Shown piece by piece: positions 57,525-64,000 of a stretch of 64,000 nt of DNA. The notes below the pieces were generated by a model that saw only the letters and a program-made list of their open reading frames with translations, was not told the origin of the DNA and made no database searches. A program made the translations under genes and the position numbers. Source of the DNA: Wurfbainia villosa. Taxonomy: Eukaryota > Streptophyta > Magnoliopsida > Zingiberales > Zingiberaceae. Location: assembly GCA_025175895.1 (NCBI GenBank), contig CM045991.1:77549174-77613173 (forward strand), in the 5' to 3' direction. The stretch's first letter is position 1; every line of letters starts with the position of its first letter.

Positions 57525-59046
57525 TGTTGGTGCAATCGGCCCAGGTCACGATTGACCAGGACTCGAGTTTGACTCGAGTGATGTTTTGATGTTTGACAAA
57601 AACATATGACAATGTAATTGTCATGGGAAAGTCCAAGTCTTGGGTACTTGGCATGGAAAGTCCAAGTGGAACACTTGGCATTTGGTAAAGTCCAAGTCTT
57701 GAGTACTTGGCATGAAAAGTCCAAGTGGGACACTTGGCACATGAAAAGTCCAAGCATGGGTCTTGGCAATGTAAAGTCCAACATGGGTTGGCAAGGGAAA
57801 GTCCAAGCATGGTCTTGGCATTTGAGAAGTCCAACATGGGTTGGCAAGGGAAAGTCCAAGCTTGAGTCTTGGCATGAGAAGTCCAAGGGGTTTGATATTG
57901 GCTGCGTAAAGTCCAAGCGGGAGTCTTGGCAGCATAAGTCCAATGATTGGTGGCATAAAGTCCAAGCAGCGTCTTGGCGGCGTAAGTCCAATGTGCCTTG
58001 GCGGTGTAGACACCGTTAGCATGACATAGCCGATGGAAGCACCTGAAGGCTAGCGCGATGGATGAACAAGTCATGGATGACTTGGAGGGATCCGAGAGAC
58101 GTGAGGCTGATGGAGGTGGCTAGAAGGCTTAGGTCTAGGCTAAGGGTGGTCTAGCAAGTATGGGGGAACCATACTTGGGCTAAAACCTCATGTTTGAGGT
58201 GTGCCCCGGTGCCATGGTGCCATGTGGCGGGCCGATCAACGAGTCAACTAGGTTGAGTTTGTGGCCTAGCTGACGCCGTAGTGGGCAATCGATGGCTCGG
58301 CATGACTGATCGTGTGATCAGTCGACTGGTGCTCGAGAAATCGGCCACAGAATGGAGTCGAGACTCGACTGGTCGAGTGAGGACTCCATCAGTCGACTGA
58401 TGGGTATGATCAGTCGACTGATGGTAGATCCGTTGGACTTATCCAACGTGGATCTAGCCGTTGTCTCACGACAATAGTGGCATCAGTCGACTGATGGTCC
58501 CGATCAGTCGACTGATCGACTTTTTCCAGTACAGGTTGAAACTTTATAAGGAGCTCGTGATGGAGGAAAATGGGATGGCTCTTTGAGGCGATTTGGGGCG
58601 AGTTGCTGTTGCAATTCAGGATCTCCAAGTGCTACTCGATCAACCAAGTGATCAAGCATTCAAAGAGCATTTGTAAAGTGTTTTCTTTACTTGTATTGCT
58701 TTGTATTTCATTATAGTGCTTGTATTCATCTTGTATTACTGTTGTATACATTGTACGAGGTTTCTCCACCTCCGGATTGTTCCAAGAAGGAGTTATTTTA
58801 TAGTGGTGTGTGATTGGCATCACTAGGGCTCGTTTGAGCCCGATCCGTGGAGTAGGAACCGTGCGGTTCCGAACCACGTTATATCCTTGTGTTCGTGTGT
58901 AATTGTCTATTTCGTTATTGTTATCATTATCTATATTCCGCTGCGCTAACGAAATTGTAGACACGAACGAGATCGAATTCCATCTACAAACGAAGAAACG
59001 CTATTCACCCCCCCCCCCCCCTCTAGCCGTTACAAAGATCCTAACA
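57525..59046 (+). repeat. 3' LTR of element E (1,522 bp)
   Basis: Nearly identical to the 5' LTR except for a cluster of differences at 58205-58300, where CAG/CTG-rich palindromes stand in related copies, and a longer C tract (about 14 instead of 10) near 59010. This suggests recent insertion. Confidence 0.93.
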
Positions 59047-59051
59047 ATAGC

Positions 59052-59981
59052 TAGATTGCTAAATTTATTTCTAGCATGCTTTTTGACATTATTTAAATAA
59101 GGAGATTTATTTAAAAATACCTTAGGGTTATCTTTGGAAGCTCTCCCTACTTGTGGTGCTCCTTCTTGGCCCTTTTTCTTTGGACATTGACTCCGGTAAT
59201 GCCCTTTTGAATTGCACTTAAAGCATATGATATGCTCCATGCTCCTTTGACTTTGGGCACCGGCATCTTTGATCTTTGGAGCCAGAGGAGTCTTCTTGAC
59301 TTTCTTTGGGCACTTACTCTTATAGTGCCCAAGTTCCCACTCAAAACAGATAATATTATTTTTATTTTGAATTACGGTGTTTGAGTTACCTAAGTCAATG
59401 GAGGCCGGAATTGGATTTTGAGCTTCTTCATCTTGACCGGATGTCGAAGCTTCTTCTTGGTGTTCCAGAGTGGAAATTCTTTCCTCCCCTTCAATCCTAG
59501 AGGTGGAGACTTCTTCCACCGATTCGAAAATTGATTCCCTATCAACTTCCGAATCCTCAAGCTCTTTAGATGATGATGTACTTGCTTGAGCTTGAGAGGG
59601 TGAGCACTCCTCTTCTTCTTGAACCGATGATGAATTATCATGGAGCTTTGCCACTTGGCTCCATAACTCCTTAGCATCCATATAATCCCCTAACATACAC
59701 ACAATATCGTTAGGGATCAAATCAAAAATAAACTTTACTACCTTCATGTTTTTCTCGAAGGCTTGGATTTGATCTTCACTCCATTTTTTCTTCTTGAGGA
59801 AACCACCTTTTGGTCCTTTTGGATATTCAAATCCATCCATCAAAATAGACTATTCCTCAAAATCTCTCATCATAATAAAATCTTCAATTCTTCTCTTCCA
59901 AGAATTGAAGCCTTCTCGTCCGTATAGGGTGTAGGGCACCGGTGTGTTGATGTCCCATCCTAGTTGTCCTTGGACTTCCAT
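59052..59981 (-). pseudogene. element C gag, N-terminal piece
   Basis: A minus-strand ATG at 59981 starts M-E-V-Q-G-Q-L-G-W-D. A TAG near 59850 interrupts before M-D-G-F-E-Y-P. The capsid half-domain ends at K-E-L-W-S-Q-V-A-K-L-H-D and passes directly to an acidic Ser/Glu segment, as in E. The first zinc knuckle is shortened (C-F-E-W-E-L-G-H...C); the second (C-F-K-C...G-H...C) is complete. Element E cuts it at 59051/59052. Confidence 0.83.
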
Positions 59982-60031
59982 CTTCACCCTCTAGTGTGCT
60001 CCCTTAGTTGTTAAACTTCAAGAGCAGCCTT

Positions 60032-60043
60032 GCTCTGATACCA
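60032..60043 (-). other. element C primer binding site
   Basis: TGGTATCAGAGC on the minus strand, two bases inside the LTR edge at 60046. Confidence 0.9.
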
Positions 60044-60045
60044 CT

Positions 60046-61541
60046 TGTAGGGGACTGTTGAAATGCTAGAGGGGGGAGAATAGCGTCGTGTTATACGTCG
60101 ATGGAAATCATTCGCGTTCGTCTCTACAAAACTCATTATGTGCAGCGGAATAATAATAAAAGCAATAACAAAATAAGACAAACACGAACACACAAATACA
60201 ACGTGGTTTGGAACCGAACGATTCCTACTCCACGGATTGAGCTCTAAAGAGCTCTAGTGATGCACACACACTCACTAATCACAAATAACTCCTTCTCGAC
60301 ACAAGTCGAAGGTGAAGAACCCCCGTACAATAGATTACAACAGTAATACAATGAAAATACAAGCAAATACACTAAAATGCAAGTAAAGAAAACTTTACAC
60401 CGAGCTTTTGAATGCTTGCTTGCTAGGTTAATCAAGTAGCACTTAGAGACCCTAAATTGCAGCAGCAACTCGCCCTAAATCGCCTCAAAGAACTTTGGCT
60501 TTTTCCTCCATCACGAGCTCCTTTTAAAGCTTCAACCTGTGCTGGAAAAAGTTGATTAGTCGATTGCTCGGGACCATCAGTCAACTGATGCCACTATTGT
60601 CGTGAGACAACGGCTAGATCCACGCTGAAAAAATCCAACGGATCCATCATCAGTCGAATGATTATGACCATCAGTTGACTGATCAAGCCATCACTCGACT
60701 ACTGACCGCAGCGGTCGAGTGAGACTCCACTCTGTGCTAAAAAACTCGAGCACCAGTCGACTGATCACAAGATCAGGCGACTGCTAGACCAATCAGTCGA
60801 CTGCCCTCCTCTGGCAGTCGACTACTAGGTCAATTCACGCAGTCAAACCCTAGTTGACTCATGCCAGTCGACTGCCACATGGCACCAGTTGACTGGCACA
60901 CCTCAAACATGAGGTTTTAACCTCAACCATGAGATTTAACCCAAGTATGGTGCCGCCATACTTGCTAGACCACCCTTAGCCTAGACCTAAGCCTTCTAGC
61001 CACTTCCATCAACCTCACGCCTCTCGGATCCCTCCAATTCATCCATGACTTATTCATCTATCGCGTTAGCCTTCAGATGCTTCCATCGGCTATGTCATGC
61101 TAACGGTGTCTACACCGCCAAGGCACATTGGACTTACGCCGCCAAAACTTCGCTTGGAATTTACACCGCCAACCATTGGACTTATGTTTCCAAGACTTCA
61201 CCCTTGGACTTTACGCTGCCAATATTCCCCTTGGACTTTCCCTTGCCAACCCATGTTGGACTTTCCATGCCAAGTACTCAATACTTGGACTTTACCTTGC
61301 CAAGACCTATGCTTGGACTTTACATTGCCAAGTACTCAAGACTTGGACTTTACCTTGCCAAGACCCATGCTTAGACTTTCCCAAATGCCAAGTGTCCCAC
61401 TTGGACTTTCCATGCCAAGTACCCAAGACTTAGACTTTCCCATGACAATAACATTTTCATATGTTTTTGTCGAACATCAAAACATCTCTCGAGTCAAGCT
61501 CGAGTCCTGATCAATCGTGACCTGGGCCGATTGCACCAACA
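60046..61541 (-). repeat. 5' LTR of element C (1,496 bp)
   Basis: Matches the left LTR and, more distantly, the LTRs of E. The hairpin-unit array is at 61113-61440, the CAGTCGACTG-type palindromes at 60550-60900, and a TTTAAAAGG promoter-like box near 60523-60531 (minus). Antisense frames at 61045-61510 are not genes. Confidence 0.92.
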
Positions 61542-63035
61542 ATAAAAATAATAAATCTAATTTATTACATCACACACACCACATGCATGCATAGTACAAC
61601 ATGTGTAGACATAACCGTAGTTTCAAATTTTACAATAAAAGGAAATTACTCTACGTATACCTGACGTATCACATGTAGCGGGAAAGGCATCAACCGGAGC
61701 GACTCTCGCTAGAATCGTCTCTATCTGTATCCACGCCGAGTATCGTCGGGATAACTTCACAAAGCCGCGAGCCTCATCTTCGTACGAGTCACTAGCCTCG
61801 AGTCGAAGACAATGTGATCAAGAGAAGATCACAATCCGAATCAAAATTCGGATTCAAAAATGAGTCCCCAAAACTTGCTTCTCCGGAGAGGTATTCGTCA
61901 ACCGTTTGACAAATCCTTCATCCTCCACCTATGAGGATTATCGGAGATCAAATCCCCAGTAAGGTAGCAGCTGTCGGAGCTCCAAACATCATCCAAACAA
62001 CGCTCTGACATGAAGGAAACAAGCTGTCCAGAAAACTGGACAGCTTGGTGGAGGATGTTGCGCTAGCCAAAGAGGATGGCCGGCCAACCCTTTGTCGCCG
62101 GAACCAAGGTGAGTCCCCGGAGGGTCGCCGGAGGAGTCGCCGGCAGAAGTTGGACGCCGGCAGCAAGGGTGGACGGTGGCAAAAAGCTGGGCGGCATGGA
62201 ATCCTTGGGCGGCGGCAAGGAGAAGAGAGGGGGAGGGTGGCTAGGTTTTCCAACTCCAAAAGTTATCCACGAAAAACCCTTAAGTCATGTTTTTATAGAG
62301 AACACATTCTCCTAATGGTTATTGATTCATAACCAAAACCCGTTAACCCGGTCCAATAACTTAAGTTATAAACCAAACCACGTTGGTCTATTTTAAGTTA
62401 AAATGAACCGAACTAATTTTTGGTTCATTCGTTTAAAATAAACCAAACACCTTTGGTTTATACTCCACCATTGGATTAGAACCAAACCAATTTGGTTCAT
62501 CCATTATGTCTTCATAAGACACAGCCCATCCATGCTTCCATTGTGACTGAAACGATTTCATGCTCGATCCTTGTTTGGTCCAACCAAACCTAGTTTCTCT
62601 CGGTCTAAGAATCTCATTCTCAAGCTCGTTTTAAATTCTTCGAATTACGCTCGTTGTACGCGTGACTAAATAGGTTCTTGGTTTATGTTGGCCGTCTATA
62701 ATTAACCATTAATTATAGAATGATCATGAGTGGCATCTAGTAGTACATCATGATCCCTAATTAACCGAAAGATCAACGGTTGATCCAGAACTATTTCTGA
62801 AACCCTTCAACAACTACAATGAATCGTGCCCCGTTCCCTTCACGCATCTTATACCCACTTGGTTCAGGAGATGGTCTATAGTGTCAGTCCCCACTAGGTT
62901 GACTACGTCACACCTAGCCCAAGTATCATTTCCTCATCCTACGGATTCTAGTTACTACACATGTATCCAAGAGTACCTTACTCTAAACATGTAATGCTTT
63001 GTCCAAAGACTTTAGTAACAATCCGATGAGAGGCC
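61542..63035 (-). repeat. 5' LTR of copia-A element 1, remainder up to element F
   Basis: The sequence continues the LTR broken at 32825, with duplicated ATAAA first, and parallels 16110-17600. It is interrupted at 63035/63036 after AGGCC. The outer end lies beyond the window. Confidence 0.88.
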
Positions 63036-64000
63036 TGTTGGTGCAATCGGCCCAGGTTGACTCGAGATTTACTCGAGCAGTATTTTGATGATAGACAAAA
63101 CTTATGACATGGGATTGTCATAGGAAAGTCCAACATGGAGTTGACATGGGAAAATCCAAGCACGGAGCTTGGTGTGGGAAAGTCCAACATGGAGTTGGCA
63201 TGGAAAATCCAAGCATGAGGCTTGGTGTGGAAAAGTTCAAAGCATTGCGAAGCCGTGCGCTTGGTGCTTGGTGAGAAATGCATTGCGAAGCCATGCACTT
63301 GGTGCATGTGGGAAGTCTTGAGAACTTGGCAAGTTCACTAGGCTCGGGGTCTTTGAGTCGGTGAAGGATGGCATTGCAAAGCCATGTTCTTGGTGCATCC
63401 GAGGGACCGCCGGACAGCGAGCGAATGGAGTGAGGCCCAAGGGAAGTATACTTTTAAAGCATGAGACACGAAGGATGGCATTGCGAAGCCGTGCGCTTGG
63501 CGCATCCGAGGGACGTAGGCTGAGAGAAGAGAGCTTCGATGGGGAACTCCATGAGGGATGAGGTGGACTTGACCAAGTGGCTAAGACTGAGTGTCGGATG
63601 CTCAAACATGGTGTTTGAGGGTTTACCCGATGGTCGGATGCTCAAACAACTTGGTGTTTGAGGTTTTACCCGACATCAGTCGACTAGCATAGGTGCCAGT
63701 CTACTGCTTTGAGTCGACTAAGGTTCGACTGGTGTTAGACTATGGTTTTGTGCTTGGTAGTCGATTGATGTCGACAGAAGTCTACTGCCGAGGGATGGCA
63801 GTCGACTGATGGGAATGTCGCGAGCACAGAACGCTTCATAGCCGACTGGGCAGTTGACTACTAGGTCACCAGTCGACTGATGGACATGAGCAGTCGACTG
63901 GTAGGTGATCCGTTGGAACTTATCCAATATGGATCTGACCGTTGTGAGACAACGGCTACAGGGCCAGTTGACTGCTAGGCACGAAAACAGCTTGATGTAG
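63036..64000 (+). mobile_element. LTR of element F, Sirevirus-like, cut by window end
   Basis: It begins TGTTGGTGCAATCGGCCCAG like C and E and has GTCCAA/TCCAAG...CTTGG units (63123-63240). It then carries 'gcattgcgaagcc' and 'gcatccgagggac' modules otherwise seen in the LTR of D, followed by CAGTCGACTG palindromes (63675-63970). AGGCC to its left should be the target duplication. No internal region is visible. Frames at 63237-63645 lie in the LTR and are not genes. Confidence 0.75.

Larger units (their letters stand above)
43305..59046 (+). mobile_element. gag-only Sirevirus-like element E, interrupted by copia-A element 2
   Basis: Two near-identical LTRs (43305-44828 and 57525-59046) bracket a primer site, gag and a non-coding 3' region. 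Flanks are ATAGT (43300-43304) and ATAGC (59047-59051); homology with E's own gag shows the original was ATAGC. Without the nested element it is about 6.6 kb and has no protease, integrase or polymerase. It belongs to the same family as C and is inserted in C in the opposite orientation. Confidence 0.9.
32826..61541 (-). mobile_element. gag-only Sirevirus-like element C, interrupted by four insertions
   Basis: Termini TGTAGGGG and CACCAACA are flanked by ATAAA on both sides. Its own sequence is the left (3') LTR, a 3' region 35306-37197, gag in three pieces, a primer site and the right (5') LTR 60046-61541. Removing the solo Sirevirus LTR, element D, element E and the nested copia-A element 2 leaves about 6.6 kb. 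No protease, integrase or reverse transcriptase motif occurs in its own sequence. Its gag resembles that of E and G. It would need a Sirevirus polymerase in trans (inference). Confidence 0.85.
16041..63035 (-). mobile_element. Ty1/copia family A, element 1, heavily interrupted
   Basis: The element's own sequence is 16041-22138, 32112-32825 and 61542-63035; the rest is younger insertions. On the minus strand the 5' LTR is the right-hand part and the 3' LTR is 18240-16041. The pieces join exactly when the Athila element (duplication AAGGG) and element C (duplication ATAAA) are removed. The 5 bp left of it are GAAGG; the right end is outside the window, beyond element F. Gag-pol is riddled with stops and frameshifts. 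The copia lineage within the family tree was not assigned. Confidence 0.85.

Overview
The window looks like intergenic heterochromatin of a flowering plant with a large genome. It is built entirely of LTR retrotransposons nested inside one another. I found no host gene, tRNA, rRNA or CRISPR array. A plant is indicated by Athila-type and Tekay-type Ty3/gypsy sequence, by Sirevirus-type Ty1/copia sequence, and by primer sites complementary to plant initiator-Met and Asp tRNAs. I cannot name the species.

Layout. Family names A to H are mine. (1) 1-4543, minus: part of a Tekay-like gypsy element with a 3 kb LTR, inserted in an LTR of copia family A (4544-6022). That LTR lies in the 3' LTR of a Sirevirus (family B, 6023-15563, minus). 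The Sirevirus pol is split by solo LTR H (8335-10861), which carries a 27-bp minisatellite. (2) 15564-16040, plus: a gag scrap of a gag-only element (G), the oldest host layer seen. (3) 16041 to at least 63035, minus: copia-A element 1. Its leader holds a complete Athila derivative (22139-32111), whose own 5' LTR holds a solo LTR of family A. Its 5' LTR holds gag-only element C (32826-61541, minus) and, at 63036, element F. (4) Inside C sit a solo Sirevirus LTR (32833-33836), gag-only element D (37634-42970, minus) and gag-only element E (43305-59046, plus). E in turn holds copia-A element 2 (46371-55484, minus). Most insertions are confirmed by 5-bp target duplications.

How the parts relate. 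C, D, E and G carry gag but no protease, integrase or reverse transcriptase. They keep the Sirevirus gag C-terminal signature (paired W-V/I-P-K motifs), the poly-C LTR end, clustered polypurine tracts and an inverted repeat around the terminal polypurine tract. They look like non-autonomous Sireviruses that would need enzymes in trans. A conserved stem-loop (CATCTCAC, 38-46 nt, GTGAGATG or a one-base variant) occurs once downstream of gag in C, D and E, and twice in the Sirevirus, on either side of pol. I consider this the most interesting signal in the window. No intact pol gene remains; every pol or gag-pol region is interrupted or deleted.

A second theme is data quality. Some copies, especially 49-55 kb, carry many one- to three-base losses and A-to-G changes next to CG or CHG sites. 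Their nesting order makes this hard to explain by age, so consensus errors at methylated cytosines should be considered.
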